A stretch of DNA of 41,991 bases from an uncultured Verrucomicrobia subdivision 3 bacterium (GCA_903865745.1 CAIPKV010000001.1:1-41991); one strand, 5' to 3'; counted from the first letter of the stretch, positions 8,560 to 19,056 are shown. Program-made: numbers and translations. Notes: generated from the letters alone by a model not told the origin.

Positions 8560-9252
8560 TTGAGAATCAAAATATTCATCAGTTTAGCCATGCTGCTGCT
8601 AGCCAGCGGGCTGGCCTTGCGGGCGGAAGATACCCCAGCCCAGGCCGCCGCCCGGGCTGCCTTGGAGAAAAAACTGCAACAACTGGACGCGTCCCCTGCT
8701 CAACCGGCCGTGGCCGCACAACCCGCAGTGGTGGCCGCACCGGTTGCCACATCCGCGGCATCCGCCCCGGCAATTGCGACTGCGCCCGCTGTGGTGGTCG
8801 CTCCGGCGGTTGTTTTTGCTCCGGTTGTTGCTCCGGTACCAGTGGTTACGACTGCGCCGACGAATGTAATAACTCCGGTCAAGGTGGCAGCACCCGCAGT
8901 GGTAGTGGCTCCAGACGTTGCGGCCCCGGTAATTAATAGCACAAAGACCATAGCCATCGCAGCTCCGGCACAATCGACACCTGCTCGCCCCATGGTGGTG
9001 CCTTTGACCAAAATACCGACACCGGCGAAAGCGCCCGCCTACGAAAAACCTTCCGATCAAATTGTGACCATCTATGGCACAATCTATCGCCACGTCGAGG
9101 TGCAGAAGGTGGGGTCGGATGGATTGACCATCAGCTATTGGGCGACGGACGGTGGATTTGAGGTAACCAAGCTGGATTATCAATTACTGCCACCCAACCT
9201 CCGAAAGCAATATGAGCCCCGGAAGTTAAACGTGGAAACCCCTAGTAACTAG
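8560..9252 (+). CDS. Secreted Ala/Pro/Val-rich protein with a small C-terminal beta domain
   Basis: This 230-residue protein starts at TTG (8560), chosen because it gives a complete signal peptide (residues 1-22, LALRA) and follows a gaggg sequence (8548-8552) at good spacing. Residues 40-155 are a low-complexity Ala/Pro/Val linker of the PAVVVAPVV type. Residues 168-230 form a compact domain with IYGTIYRHVEVQKVGSDGL and then a LDYQLLPPNLRKQY segment. That resembles a small domain common in verrucomicrobial exported proteins, where 'Y-x-x-V-x-V-x-x-V-x-x-DGL' recurs. Its function is unknown. The gene is convergent with the next one, 26 bp away. Confidence 0.75.
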   Translation: MRIKIFISLAMLLLASGLALRAEDTPAQAAARAALEKKLQQLDASPAQPAVAAQPAVVAAPVATSAASAPAIATAPAVVVAPAVVFAPVVAPVPVVTTAPTNVITPVKVAAPAVVVAPDVAAPVINSTKTIAIAAPAQSTPARPMVVPLTKIPTPAKAPAYEKPSDQIVTIYGTIYRHVEVQKVGSDGLTISYWATDGGFEVTKLDYQLLPPNLRKQYEPRKLNVETPSN

Positions 9253-9278
9253 CCTACTCGCTGGGAAGCCAACGGCGG

Positions 9279-10409
9279 TCAGTGCCCGCTGTCAGGGGTA
9301 AAATCAATACCACGGAAAGCAATATTGTCGCTCCCGGATTGCGCCACGGTGGAGACTGTGGCCGTGGCGTTCGTATCAACAATACGAATCACGCGATTGG
9401 AATTAACAGTTCCATTGTAGCCCTCAGTCGTGGTGGCGTAGATCACTGGAGCGGGACCTTTGAAATCCACTACCAGACCAAAACAACCGGCGGCATGGTT
9501 ATCGTTCGTCGAGATGGTTTGCGGAATCGCAAAATTATAAGCGAATTTCCATGCACCGCCCGTATTGACGTATTTTTGAACGCCGGCCACGGTGTCGGCC
9601 GTGTAGGCGACGGTCTTGTCCGGGCTGATGTCAAAGCCGGCAATCTTGGTGTAGTTAGCCGCCGCTGGAACAACCAGTTTCAATGCGACATCCGGCGTCT
9701 GCGGCAATGCTACCGAGGCACCCGTTTTGTCCACGAATTGATAAATCCCCGCCGGCTGATCGATCACCGTTCCATCGGGTCCGTTCAAAGTCGTATAAAG
9801 CACATGGTTAATGATTTTTACGGCCCGGGCGCTTTGAACGGATTCAAACACAACCACGCTGTGACCGGGACCGGCATTGTAATATAAGTTTGCATTGGCG
9901 TTGCCGCAGCCCCAGAAATTATTGTTCCCATCAGTCGCGGCACCCCGGGGGTTCATCTTGTCATCAACATTAGCCGGCTCATACTGAAGCGTATGGAGGT
10001 TGCCGGCGACATCCACCGTGCAAAAACCGCGCTTGATATCCAGCATCGCCGGCGTACCCGGCTGCGCCAGCAGATTCACTCCGCCGTAACCGGCAAAAAC
10101 CAGTTGACGACCGTCAACGGACCGGGACAACATGCCTTCCGTGGCTGCATGGCCATTGAAAAAGAAGGCATTCGCCCCGTTGGTGGGCACTGCCACCGAT
10201 ACTGAAGGTGCGCCGTTGGAAAGATTGGGATCAAACTGGTCAATAAACACCGGCGACTGCTTAAGCTTTAATGGCACAGAGCCGTCACCCGCGCGCAAGA
10301 CGGCCAAATGTCCCGGTAGGAATTGAGAATTTTGTGCTTGGCTGGCGCTGAGAGAAGCCGCGATTAAAACCAACGTCCAAATTATTTTTTTCATTTTGTA
10401 TTTATCCAT
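9279..10409 (-). CDS. Secreted beta-propeller-like protein, function unknown
   Basis: This is a 376-residue exported protein. The ATG at 10409 gives MDKYKMKKIIW; the internal ATG at 10394 would give a more typical signal peptide starting MKKIIW, and I cannot decide between them. The signal peptide ends at about ASQAQ. The mature part has repeating beta motifs such as DGRQLVFAGYGG, DISPDKTVAYTADT and NRVIRIVDTNATATV. These look like blades of a propeller ending in GIDFTPDSGH. No catalytic motif is recognised. It is a single gene with a long upstream region shared with the divergent nifJ gene. Confidence 0.7.
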   Translation of the reverse strand: MDKYKMKKIIWTLVLIAASLSASQAQNSQFLPGHLAVLRAGDGSVPLKLKQSPVFIDQFDPNLSNGAPSVSVAVPTNGANAFFFNGHAATEGMLSRSVDGRQLVFAGYGGVNLLAQPGTPAMLDIKRGFCTVDVAGNLHTLQYEPANVDDKMNPRGAATDGNNNFWGCGNANANLYYNAGPGHSVVVFESVQSARAVKIINHVLYTTLNGPDGTVIDQPAGIYQFVDKTGASVALPQTPDVALKLVVPAAANYTKIAGFDISPDKTVAYTADTVAGVQKYVNTGGAWKFAYNFAIPQTISTNDNHAAGCFGLVVDFKGPAPVIYATTTEGYNGTVNSNRVIRIVDTNATATVSTVAQSGSDNIAFRGIDFTPDSGH

Positions 10410-10804
10410 TGGCTCTGGATTATCCGGTTATTGCCAAACTGGAATGGCGGAAAGATTAGCCCAAAGGCGGTCACGATAATGTGACATTCAGGTGACAATT
10501 ACACCTTTAAGGCGGCCATTTAAACCGGATTTACACGCCAGCTCCAAGCGCCCATATCTAGTTAGAAAGCGTTCATTTTCAAATTTTCCAATTCGTGAAG
10601 AAAGTCTGATTGAAGACCAGCTTAAGGAATAAAGTGAGCTAAACGACTGCGTTACTGAAAAATCGGTTTAACAACAAAGGATTTGCCTTTGACAAAAAAG
10701 GGTAAGTCCACAGCCAGCTTCGCCGCTAAGGTTTCACTGACGCTGGCAGATGAATACAGTGTGAAACAATTTAAGCCAACCAACCAACAACGAATTAATC
10801 CGAC
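10410..10804. other. 395-bp divergent intergenic region upstream of nifJ
   Basis: The region separates the propeller-like gene (minus) from the pyruvate:ferredoxin oxidoreductase gene (plus), so both promoters should lie here. It contains a short inverted repeat, aggtg-acaatta-cacct, near 10492-10508. A ttgaca hexamer lies near 10687 without a convincing -10 partner. No small gene or RNA is recognised. Confidence 0.5.
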
Positions 10805-13800
10805 ATGAATACCAAGCCTGTTTTTAAAACCATCGACGGCTGCGAAGCCGCCGCCTACGTCGCCTACCGCCTGAATGAGGCGATGGCGATTTACCCCATC
10901 ACGCCATCCTCCCCGATTGCCGAGTGGTGCGATCAATGGGCGTCGGAGGGTAAAAAGAATCTCTGGGGCACCATCCCCGGCATCGTCGAGATGCAGAGTG
11001 AAGGCGGCGCGGTCGGCGCGGTGCACGGGATGTTACAGACCGGCTCAATGAGCACGACGTTTACAGCGTCGCAGGGCTTGCTGTTGATGATTCCGAACAT
11101 GTTCAAGATTGCTGGCGAGCTACTGCCGACAGTATTCCACGTCACGGCGCGCACGGTGGCCACGCACGCGCTCTCCATCTTCGGCGACCACGGGGACGTG
11201 ATGGCCTGTCGATCTACGGGTTGGGGTATGATTGCCGCCAACTCGGTGCAGGAGACGATGGACTTTGCGCTAATTGCCCAGGCATCCACGCTGCGGTCGC
11301 GCCTGCCGTTCATCCATTTCTTTGACGGCTTCCGCACGTCCCATGAGGTTTCCAAAATTGAGATGCTCGACGCGGCGGTGATGCGCGCACTGATTGATGA
11401 TAAGCTCATCACCGAGCATCGCAAACGCGCGATGACGCCGGATCGGCCGGTGCTGCGGGGTACAGCGCAGAATCCCGACGTGTTCTTCCAAGGGCGCGAG
11501 GCGGCGAATCATTTTTATTCGGAGTGCCCCGATATCGTGCAAAAAGTCATGGACGAATTTGCGGCACAGACCGGGCGCAAATATAACCTGTTTGATTATG
11601 TCGGTGCGAAAGACGCGGAACGCGTCATCGTGCTGATGGGTTCCGGCTGCGAGGCTGCGGATGAAGCGGTGGAATATCTCGTCGGCCAGGGCGAGAAGAT
11701 TGGCATGATTAAAGTACGGCTGTATCGGCCGTTCGATGGCAAACGCTTCGTCGCCGCCCTGCCCGCTTCCGTTAAGAAAATTGCCGTCCTGGACCGCACC
11801 AAGGAACCGGGCGCGACGGGCGAACCACTCTATCAAGACGTGGTCACAGCGCTGATGGAAGAAACCGCCGCCGGTCGCTCGCATCTGAAATCCGTTCCGG
11901 CAGTTTTGACGGGACGTTACGGATTGTCCTCAAAGGAATTCACACCCGCGATGGTCAAGGCGGTATTCGACAATCTTTTGGGAGCGCCTAAGAACCATTT
12001 CACAGTCGGCATCAACGACGATGTCTCGCACACGAGCCTTAAATATGACGCGGAATTTTCCACAGAATCCGACAAGGTGGTGCGCGCATTGTTTTACGGG
12101 CTCGGTGCAGACGGCACCGTGGGCGCAAATAAGAATTCCATCAAGATCATCGGTGAAGAGACAAGCAACTATGCCCAGGGCTATTTTGTATACGACTCGA
12201 AGAAGTCCGGCTCGATGACGGTGTCGCACCTGCGCTTCGGCCCCCAACCAATTCGCTCGACGTATTTAATATCGCGAGCCAACTTCGTGGCCTGCCATTT
12301 GCCAATGTTTTTGGACCGGTTTGAAATGCTGCGCAGCTTGGTACCGGGCGGGACATTTCTACTCAACACGCCATTTGGCCAAGACGAAATCTGGGCCACC
12401 TTGCCGACGCCGGTACAGCAAAGCCTGGTGACCAAGAAGGCGAAGTTCTTCGTGATTGATGCCACGAAGGTTGCCCGCGAAAGTGGCATGGGCGGACGCA
12501 TTAACACCATCATGCAAGTTTGCTTTTTTGCGTTATCCGGCGTGTTGCCAAAAGACGAGGCCATCGAGGCCATCAAGAAATCCATTAAGAAGACGTACGG
12601 CAAAAAAGGTGAGGAAGTGGTAAAGATGAATTTGCAGGCCGTGGATAACACATTGGCACACCTGCATGAGGTGGCATTTAATGCCAACAAATTAAACGGT
12701 GCCGGCCCGCTGTTGCCGCCAATAACGCCGAACGCACCGGATTTCGTGCGCCATGTGCTCGGCACAATCGCCGCTGGCGATGGCGACGAACTGCCCGTAA
12801 GTGCCTTCCCGAACGACGGCTCATTCCCGACGGGTACGACGCAATATGAGAAGCGTAATCTCGCGCTGGAAATCCCAGTGTGGGACGAGAAGACTTGCAT
12901 CCAATGTTTGAAGTGTGTGGCCATCTGCCCGCACGCCACCATCCGCGCGAAGGTTTATGACGCGGCGGAATTGAAAGAGGTTCCACCCACGTTCAAGAGC
13001 TGCGATTCGCGCGTGCCGGAATTCAAGGGTATGAAGTTTACGCTGCAGGTTGCGGCGGAAGATTGCACCGGCTGCAATATTTGCGTGGAAGTCTGCCCCG
13101 CAAAAAACAAGAGCGAAGCCAAACTGAAGGCTATCAACATGCGCCCACAGCCACCTTTGCGCGCAACCGAGGCAGTCAACTGGGATTATTTTCTGAAGCT
13201 ACCGGAGTTCGACCGACGCAAGATCAAGAACAGCTCACTACGGCAACAGCAGTTGCTCCAACCGCTGTTCGAGTTCAGTGGCGCGTGCGCGGGCTGCGGG
13301 GAAACCCCCTACATCAAGATGCTCACCCAGCTATTTGGTGACCGCGCGGTCATCGCAAATGCGACTGGCTGTTCTTCGATTTACGGCGGCAACCTGCCAA
13401 CCACACCCTACACGACGAATAAATGCGGCAAAGGACCTACATGGTGCAACTCGCTATTCGAAGACAATGCGGAATTCGGCCTGGGCTTCCGCGTCTCGAT
13501 TGATAAACAGAAACAGTTTGCTGAAGAATTGCTCAAGAAAATCTCCGCGCAGGTCGGCGACGATTTGACCATCGGCATTCTTACCGCCGACCAAAGCGAT
13601 GAGGCGGGCATCTACGACCAACGTGAGCGCATCGCGGCATTGAAGCAGAAATTGCAAACGCTTAATTATCCGGAAGCGAAGCTCCTGATTCCACTTGCCG
13701 ACCAACTCGTCAAGAAAAGCGTGTGGATTCTCGGTGGCGACGGTTGGGCTTACGACATCGGCTACGGCGGCTTGGATCACGTACTTGCCAGCGGCCATAA

Positions 13801-14410
13801 AGTAAACGTGCTGGTCATGGATACGGAGGTCTATTCGAACACCGGCGGACAAATGTCAAAGTCTACACCGCGCGGTGCGATTGCGAAATTCGCGGCCGGT
13901 GGCAAGCCGGCCGGTAAAAAAGACCTCGGTCTGATTGCCATGAGTTACGGCAACATCTATGTCGCCAGCGTCGCGATGGGCGCGAAGGACGAACACACGC
14001 TCAAGGCCTTTATTGAGGCGGAGTCGTATCCTGGACCGTCGCTCATCATCGCCTACAGCCATTGTATCGCGCATGGCATCGCACTCGACACGGGCATCGG
14101 TGCGAAACAACAAAAGCTCGCAGTCGAATCCGGTCAGTGGCTGCTCTACCGCTACGACCCGCGGCGGGCGGAACGCGGCGAAAATCCGCTGCAATTGGAT
14201 TCTACAGCCGCGAAGTCCAAAGTCTCTGATTTCATGATGTCCGAAAACCGGTTCAAGATGCTTACAAAGAGTAAGCCGGACGACGCCAGGAAATTCTTTT
14301 CTCAGGCACAAGTGGATGCAGACCGGCGCTGGAAGTTCTATCAATACATGGCGCAACCAACAGTCAAACCGGCTGTCATGCCTGAAACAAAAGCCACAAC
14401 CGGCCTCTAA
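10805..14410 (+). CDS. nifJ: Pyruvate:ferredoxin (flavodoxin) oxidoreductase, single chain
   Basis: This 1201-residue cytoplasmic enzyme converts pyruvate and CoA to acetyl-CoA, CO2 and reduced ferredoxin. The domains follow the usual order. The pyrimidine-binding domain I is at the N-terminus (AMAIYPITPSSPIAEW). A domain II/III core and the gamma-type domain follow. A two-cluster ferredoxin domain has Cys698 (CIQCLKCVAICP) and Cys754 (CTGCNICVEVCP). The TPP domain contains CAGCGETP, ATGCSSIYGG and the Mg-TPP motif near residue 978 (GDGWAYDIGYGG). The length is normal. The dihydroorotate-dehydrogenase-like gene follows after 39 bp, a common pairing. There is no clear Shine-Dalgarno sequence. 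Confidence 0.97.
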   Translation: MNTKPVFKTIDGCEAAAYVAYRLNEAMAIYPITPSSPIAEWCDQWASEGKKNLWGTIPGIVEMQSEGGAVGAVHGMLQTGSMSTTFTASQGLLLMIPNMFKIAGELLPTVFHVTARTVATHALSIFGDHGDVMACRSTGWGMIAANSVQETMDFALIAQASTLRSRLPFIHFFDGFRTSHEVSKIEMLDAAVMRALIDDKLITEHRKRAMTPDRPVLRGTAQNPDVFFQGREAANHFYSECPDIVQKVMDEFAAQTGRKYNLFDYVGAKDAERVIVLMGSGCEAADEAVEYLVGQGEKIGMIKVRLYRPFDGKRFVAALPASVKKIAVLDRTKEPGATGEPLYQDVVTALMEETAAGRSHLKSVPAVLTGRYGLSSKEFTPAMVKAVFDNLLGAPKNHFTVGINDDVSHTSLKYDAEFSTESDKVVRALFYGLGADGTVGANKNSIKIIGEETSNYAQGYFVYDSKKSGSMTVSHLRFGPQPIRSTYLISRANFVACHLPMFLDRFEMLRSLVPGGTFLLNTPFGQDEIWATLPTPVQQSLVTKKAKFFVIDATKVARESGMGGRINTIMQVCFFALSGVLPKDEAIEAIKKSIKKTYGKKGEEVVKMNLQAVDNTLAHLHEVAFNANKLNGAGPLLPPITPNAPDFVRHVLGTIAAGDGDELPVSAFPNDGSFPTGTTQYEKRNLALEIPVWDEKTCIQCLKCVAICPHATIRAKVYDAAELKEVPPTFKSCDSRVPEFKGMKFTLQVAAEDCTGCNICVEVCPAKNKSEAKLKAINMRPQPPLRATEAVNWDYFLKLPEFDRRKIKNSSLRQQQLLQPLFEFSGACAGCGETPYIKMLTQLFGDRAVIANATGCSSIYGGNLPTTPYTTNKCGKGPTWCNSLFEDNAEFGLGFRVSIDKQKQFAEELLKKISAQVGDDLTIGILTADQSDEAGIYDQRERIAALKQKLQTLNYPEAKLLIPLADQLVKKSVWILGGDGWAYDIGYGGLDHVLASGHKVNVLVMDTEVYSNTGGQMSKSTPRGAIAKFAAGGKPAGKKDLGLIAMSYGNIYVASVAMGAKDEHTLKAFIEAESYPGPSLIIAYSHCIAHGIALDTGIGAKQQKLAVESGQWLLYRYDPRRAERGENPLQLDSTAAKSKVSDFMMSENRFKMLTKSKPDDARKFFSQAQVDADRRWKFYQYMAQPTVKPAVMPETKATTGL

Positions 14411-14449
14411 GCGTGATTCACCAGATTAAACAATCAACGAACTAAAATT

Positions 14450-15451
14450 ATGGATCTCTCCACCAAGTATCTCGGCTTAAAATTGCGCTCGCCGCTCGTT
14501 GTCTCGGCCTCTCCGCTGTCCGAGGACATCGACAACCTAAAACGCATGGAAGACGCGGGCGCATCGGCCATTGTATTGTATTCGCTGTTCGAGGAGCAGT
14601 TGCGGCAAGAGCGGCTGGAGTTAAATAGCCGGCTCGAGTCCGGCACGGAAAGCTTTGCCGAAGCACTCACATATTTTCCCGAGCCAGAAGAATTTCGCCT
14701 AGGCCCGGAAGAATATCTCCGCCACATCTATCGCGCTAAAGAGACGACCAATATTCCCATCATCGCCAGTTTGAACGGCTCGTCGGTCGGCGGCTGGACG
14801 GAATATGCCAAACAGATTCAGCACGCCGGCGCTGATGCATTGGAGCTGAACATTTATTATATCCCGACGGATATGAATCTCACCGGCACAGAAATCGAAC
14901 TGACCTATCTCGACATCTTAAAGGCGGTTAAATCTGAGGTAACAATTCCGGTTGCGGTGAAATTAAGTCCGTTCTTCAGCAATTTTGCCAACATGGCTAA
15001 GCGCCTGGATCAAGCTGGCGCCAACGGATTGGTACTGTTTAACCGGTTTTACCAGCCGGACATCGAGCTGGAATCACTGGAGGTTAAACCGAACATACTA
15101 TTGAGTACGCCGATGGCCATGCGCCTGCCGCTGCGCTGGATTGCACTGCTCCATGGCAAATTGAAGGCCAGCCTCGCGGCGACCAGCGGCATCCACCGTG
15201 CTTCTGATGTGCTAAAGATGCTTATGGTTGGCGCTGACGTAACCATGCTCTGTTCGACGGTCATCCGCCACGGCATCCCGCAGATTGCCATGATTGAACG
15301 TGAACTGACGGATTGGCTGGTGGAGCACGAATACGAATCAGTTAACCAGTTGAAAGGCAGCCTGAGCCAGAAAAACTGTGCGGAACCGGCGGCCTTCGAG
15401 CGTGCACAATATATGAAGGCGCTTACCGGCTTCGAACTACCGCGCACCTGA
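14450..15451 (+). CDS. Dihydroorotate dehydrogenase-like protein
   Basis: This 333-residue FMN-binding TIM-barrel protein resembles PyrD. Visible segments are LGLKLRSPLVVSASPL at the N-terminus, IPIIASLNGSSVGGW, PVAVKLSPFFSNFANMAKRL and the late phosphate-binding region ATSGIHRASDVLKMLMVGAD. Genes of this kind are often placed directly behind single-chain PFOR genes, as here. Because of that neighbour I would not assume a role in pyrimidine synthesis. It may use FMN for an unidentified redox step linked to ferredoxin. It probably forms an operon with nifJ, closed by the hairpin at 15480. Confidence 0.88.
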   Translation: MDLSTKYLGLKLRSPLVVSASPLSEDIDNLKRMEDAGASAIVLYSLFEEQLRQERLELNSRLESGTESFAEALTYFPEPEEFRLGPEEYLRHIYRAKETTNIPIIASLNGSSVGGWTEYAKQIQHAGADALELNIYYIPTDMNLTGTEIELTYLDILKAVKSEVTIPVAVKLSPFFSNFANMAKRLDQAGANGLVLFNRFYQPDIELESLEVKPNILLSTPMAMRLPLRWIALLHGKLKASLAATSGIHRASDVLKMLMVGADVTMLCSTVIRHGIPQIAMIERELTDWLVEHEYESVNQLKGSLSQKNCAEPAAFERAQYMKALTGFELPRT

Positions 15452-15479
15452 CCCACTTTGATAGCTGCCAGAACAATAA

Positions 15480-15517
15480 AACAACCAGCCGCCAATTTGC
15501 TTTGGCGGCTGGTTGTT
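15480..15517. terminator. Bidirectional terminator between convergent genes
   Basis: A perfect 15-bp stem (15480-15494 / 15503-15517, containing caaccagccgcca) has an 8-base loop. It lies between the convergent genes ending at 15451 and 15536. On the minus strand it is followed by a T-rich stretch (ttttatt), and on the plus strand by a weaker one (catttc). Confidence 0.85.
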
Positions 15518-15535
15518 CATTTCGATGAAACCAAA

Positions 15536-16453
15536 TCAAAAAACCTCGGCACGCAGCCCAGCGGTCTGCCGCACAGTCTGGGCAATCTGCGATAGCACTC
15601 GCAATGGCACGTGTCCCCAATCGGTGTTCACACCAGGGCGCGCGGCAGAATAGATTTGCACCGTAGAAATCTGGGCACCGCCAGCCTTAAGTTCCTTTAG
15701 TCGCTGCGCAAATTCATTGATTTCTTCGAACGGCGGCTCGTCGCCTTGAATAGCGGGGAATAAGCTTTGGATTACTACCGGACGCTGGCGACCGATTAGC
15801 AGGATATTGGAGAGGATTTTTTCCAACGGCACGGTCGCGCGATTCACCTTGTCAATAAATGCCTGCGTCCCACCGTCAAGCTTGATCCAAACCTCGTCCG
15901 ATTTTGTGAGAAATTCTACTCCGCGCAAAACGGACGGGGTGTCGAGACCGGTACCGTTGGTGTAGAGCACAATCTTAAAAAATCCGCCCAGTGCACGCAC
16001 GCGCACGACAGCTTGAACAATGTCAGAAAAGTTTTCAGCTAATGTCGGTTCGCCATCGCCGCTCAGGGCAACTTGACGCAACTTCAGTAAATCGGACGTC
16101 AACGAGTGAAAAGCCGGCAGCTCCGCCAGTTTGCCGCGTTGGATGTAAGCAATGGTTTTATGGAGTTCCGTTGCCATAACCTCCACATCCAGTCCGGTTT
16201 CCAACGCCAACTCGCGCCGGTCCACCTCACAATAAGCACAGTCAAAATTGCATTTCTTGTCGGGATTCACATTGACACCGAGCGACAGTCCGCGTGCCCG
16301 CGAAGAAATCACGGCATAGACAAACCGGTTGCCGAGCCAGTCCCGAGGCCGGTCAAACGCCGTTTCTCGCGCCGGCACATGCTGATAGGAAGTCACCGGC
16401 TTCCGTTTGATTGCTGGCACAACGATCACTGGATGGAGGGCTGACGATACCAT
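15536..16453 (-). CDS. Radical SAM protein
   Basis: This 305-residue radical S-adenosylmethionine enzyme has the cluster-binding motif at Cys68, Cys72 and Cys75 (CNFDCAYC). It is followed by a SAM-binding GEP motif (ALSGDGEPTL) and YTNGTGL. The sequence around NVNPDKKCNFDCAYCEVD resembles the stand-alone radical SAM proteins grouped with wyosine-type enzymes (COG0731-like). No C-terminal accessory cluster domain is obvious. It is on the same strand as the hyp genes, 187 bp past hypE. A link to hydrogenase maturation is possible but not shown. The substrate is unknown. Confidence 0.85.
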   Translation of the reverse strand: MVSSALHPVIVVPAIKRKPVTSYQHVPARETAFDRPRDWLGNRFVYAVISSRARGLSLGVNVNPDKKCNFDCAYCEVDRRELALETGLDVEVMATELHKTIAYIQRGKLAELPAFHSLTSDLLKLRQVALSGDGEPTLAENFSDIVQAVVRVRALGGFFKIVLYTNGTGLDTPSVLRGVEFLTKSDEVWIKLDGGTQAFIDKVNRATVPLEKILSNILLIGRQRPVVIQSLFPAIQGDEPPFEEINEFAQRLKELKAGGAQISTVQIYSAARPGVNTDWGHVPLRVLSQIAQTVRQTAGLRAEVF

Positions 16454-16640
16454 AATCTTCCCATAAGTTTAACGTCCACGCGCGGGAATTCACCACACGG
16501 CTATTGTTTAATTCTTAACATATCTTGGCACCCCTAATGGACAACTTTTTGCCGATTAATGAGTTTGAAAACATCGTTCCGAGTTAATTCTATGGTTTTG
16601 TGAAGCCCTTAGAAATCATGGTGCCTGCCAGATTGACCAG

Positions 16641-17693
16641 CTAGCAGATGCGCGGTAACTGCTCACCGGTTGGCATATCCAGAATCCGGCTAACACCTAA
16701 CCCACTTTTAATCGTCACCAGTGGCGTGGACTTTTCAACCACTGCACCGATAATCTCGGCATTAAATGAAACTTCGCATCCTCGGAAGATTTGCAAAACA
16801 CGGGCCGCATCCCTCACCGCAACGAAGGCAACAAATCTGCCTTCGTTCGCAACATGCAGCGGGTCTAGTCCCAGTATTTCGCAGGCGGCGTGGACATCCT
16901 CACGCACAGGAATTAGTTTCTGCTCAATCGCGATTTTTACCCCGGCGGATTCAGCTATTTCATTCAAGGCACTTGCTAGTCCGCCGCGCGTTAAATCGCG
17001 CAGGCAATGGATTTCAACTCCTGCGTTGATTAATTTCAAAACCGCCTCATGAACTGGCGAGGAGTCGCTTTCAATCGTGCTTTCAAATTGCAAACCTTCA
17101 CGGACAGCCATAATTGCCATACCGTGCCGACCCAAGTCGCCACTCACAATCACCGCATCGCCCGGCTGCACACTTTGCGGCGTAATTTTTTGCCCGTGCT
17201 CAATGACCCCGATGCCCGTGGTGTTGATGAATAGCCCGTCGCCCTTGCCCTTGTCTACGACTTTCGTGTCGCCGGTTACAATCTGCACTCCGCAGTTTTT
17301 TGCTGCGTCGCGCATGGAGCAAACCACACGCCAGAGTGACTCCATCGGCAACCCCTCCTCGATGATGAATCCGCAGCTCAGATATAGCGGCAGCGCACCG
17401 CTCATCGCCAAGTCATTTACTGTACCGTAAATGGCCATCGAACCAATGTCTCCGCCAGGAAAAAAAATCGGCCGCACCACGTAGGAATCAGTCGTCATTG
17501 CAAGACGTCCGGCGGGAACATTGAATTGGGCAGAATCGTGGCGCGTGTCGAGAATCGGATTGCTGAACGCTTTGCCAAAAACATCTGCGAGCAGTCGGTG
17601 CATGAGTTTGCCGCCGCCACCATGCGCCATCATAACGTGCGGATATTGCGAAAGCGGCAGCGGACAGGCCGCATTGAAATTTGGCGCCTTCAT
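16641..17693 (-). CDS. hypE: Hydrogenase maturation protein HypE
   Basis: This 350-residue PurM-like ATPase dehydrates the carbamoylated C-terminal cysteine to a thiocyanate, the source of the CN ligands of the [NiFe] site. The C-terminus is intact and canonical (GEQLPRIC, modified Cys350). N-terminal [12 protein letters not shown] and the [16 protein letters not shown] segment are the nucleotide-binding parts. Its ATG overlaps the hypD stop codon (TAATG), so the two are translationally coupled. It is the last recognised gene of the hydrogenase locus. Confidence 0.96.
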   Translation of the reverse strand: MKAPNFNAACPLPLSQYPHVMMAHGGGGKLMHRLLADVFGKAFSNPILDTRHDSAQFNVPAGRLAMTTDSYVVRPIFFPGGDIGSMAIYGTVNDLAMSGALPLYLSCGFIIEEGLPMESLWRVVCSMRDAAKNCGVQIVTGDTKVVDKGKGDGLFINTTGIGVIEHGQKITPQSVQPGDAVIVSGDLGRHGMAIMAVREGLQFESTIESDSSPVHEAVLKLINAGVEIHCLRDLTRGGLASALNEIAESAGVKIAIEQKLIPVREDVHAACEILGLDPLHVANEGRFVAFVAVRDAARVLQIFRGCEVSFNAEIIGAVVEKSTPLVTIKSGLGVSRILDMPTGEQLPRIC

Positions 17694-18802
17694 TAGGCCA
17701 CCGTCCTTTCTTTTACATCACGCCGTCGGTAGCGATAGTAGGCAGCACACGCACCTTCGCTCGAAACCATCGTCGCGCCGAATGGATGTTCCGGCGTGCA
17801 TCGGGCGCCAAACGCCGGACAATCGTTCGGCTTTTTCATACCCTGCAAAACCAGCCCCGCGATACACTCCGCCGATTCATCGATACAATGAACCGTTAGT
17901 TTGAATTTCCTCGAGGCATCAAATGCCGCGTAAGCCGCCCGCAAGCCCAGTCCGCTCTGCGGAATTTCCCCAATGCCTCGCCATTTGCGTGGCACTACCT
18001 GAAAAACTTTCCCAATCAAATCCTGCGCCGGCCGATTACCTGCGCGTGTGACGGCGCGCGCGTATTGATTTTCGACTTCCGCACGCCCTGATTCAAGCTG
18101 TTGCACAGTCATCAAAATGCCGTGCAAAATGTCCAGCGGCTCGAAGCCGGTGACAACAATCGGCACCCGGTATTTTTTTACTAGCGGAAAATATTCCTCG
18201 TAGCCCATCACCGCACAGACATGACCGGCGGCCAGAAATGCCTGCACCCGGCAATTCGGTGATGACATCAACGCTTCAATCGCCGGCGGCACAAGCACGT
18301 GCGAGATCAGCATCGAGAAGTTATCTAAACCCTTTTGTGTCGCCTGGAAAACTGCCATCGCCGTCGCCGGTGCAGTCGTTTCAAAACCAACACCAAAGAA
18401 TACCACCTCGCGCGTCGGGTTTGCTACCGCCAGTTTCACTGCATCCAGTGGCGAATAGACAATGCGCACATCGCCGCCATTGGCTTTGACCGAAAGCAAA
18501 TCCGCCGTACTTCCCGGCACACGCAACATGTCGCCGAACGAGGTGAAAATCACTTCCGGACGCGCGGCGATTTCCAACGCCTGATCAATCACCTCCAAGG
18601 GCGTCACACACACGGGACAACCTGGCCCGTGGATGAGTGTGATTTGCTTTGGCAACAGCTGATCAATTCCAAATTTAACAATCGCGTGCGTCTGACCACC
18701 GCAGACTTCCATGATCGTCCATGGTTTTGTCGTGACCCCGTGGATTTCCGCCGCGAGTTTTTGCGCGAGGTTGCCGTCGCGGTATTCGTCGAGATATTTC
18801 AC
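17693..18802 (-). CDS. hypD: Hydrogenase maturation protein HypD
   Basis: This 369-residue iron-sulfur scaffold works with HypC to assemble the Fe(CN)2CO group. Conserved cysteines are visible at Cys34 ([10 protein letters not shown]) and Cys62/Cys65 ([11 protein letters not shown]). The C-terminal cluster cysteines lie in [18 protein letters not shown] and [10 protein letters not shown]. The length is typical. It overlaps hypC by four bases upstream and hypE by one base downstream, as expected for a coordinated hypCDE block. Confidence 0.96.
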   Translation of the reverse strand: MKYLDEYRDGNLAQKLAAEIHGVTTKPWTIMEVCGGQTHAIVKFGIDQLLPKQITLIHGPGCPVCVTPLEVIDQALEIAARPEVIFTSFGDMLRVPGSTADLLSVKANGGDVRIVYSPLDAVKLAVANPTREVVFFGVGFETTAPATAMAVFQATQKGLDNFSMLISHVLVPPAIEALMSSPNCRVQAFLAAGHVCAVMGYEEYFPLVKKYRVPIVVTGFEPLDILHGILMTVQQLESGRAEVENQYARAVTRAGNRPAQDLIGKVFQVVPRKWRGIGEIPQSGLGLRAAYAAFDASRKFKLTVHCIDESAECIAGLVLQGMKKPNDCPAFGARCTPEHPFGATMVSSEGACAAYYRYRRRDVKERTVA

Positions 18803-19053
18803 GGCGATTTTTCTTCCAGTTCACCCAGTTCGCCCATCTGTCTGAGATACTCAAAGACTTTTTGCGCTTCAAGCTCGTCCACCTTGCTCAACGCAAAGCC
18901 CACATGGACGATGACGTAGTCGCCAACGACGGCTTCTGGTACGTAAGCCAAACTCGCCTGCTTGATGATACCAGAAAAATCAATGCGCCCCATGCGCGTC
19001 ATCTGGTCACCACCGCTGATGCTCAAAACTTTTCCAGGAATGGCCAGGCACAT
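18799..19053 (-). CDS. hypC: Hydrogenase assembly chaperone HypC
   Basis: This 84-residue OB-fold chaperone begins MCLAIPGKV. Its Cys2 is the residue that binds the iron ligand and the hydrogenase precursor. The middle [17 protein letters not shown] is characteristic of the family. It starts three bases after hypF ends and overlaps hypD by four bases. The acidic C-terminus is slightly long (ending [10 protein letters not shown]), which is unremarkable. Confidence 0.95.
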   Translation of the reverse strand: MCLAIPGKVLSISGGDQMTRMGRIDFSGIIKQASLAYVPEAVVGDYVIVHVGFALSKVDELEAQKVFEYLRQMGELGELEEKSP

Positions 19054-19056
19054 AAA

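Noticed and set aside
10687-10720. Sigma-70 promoter with ttgaca upstream of nifJ
   Set aside because: No acceptable -10 hexamer at 16-18 bases, so it is mentioned only as a weak -35-like word.
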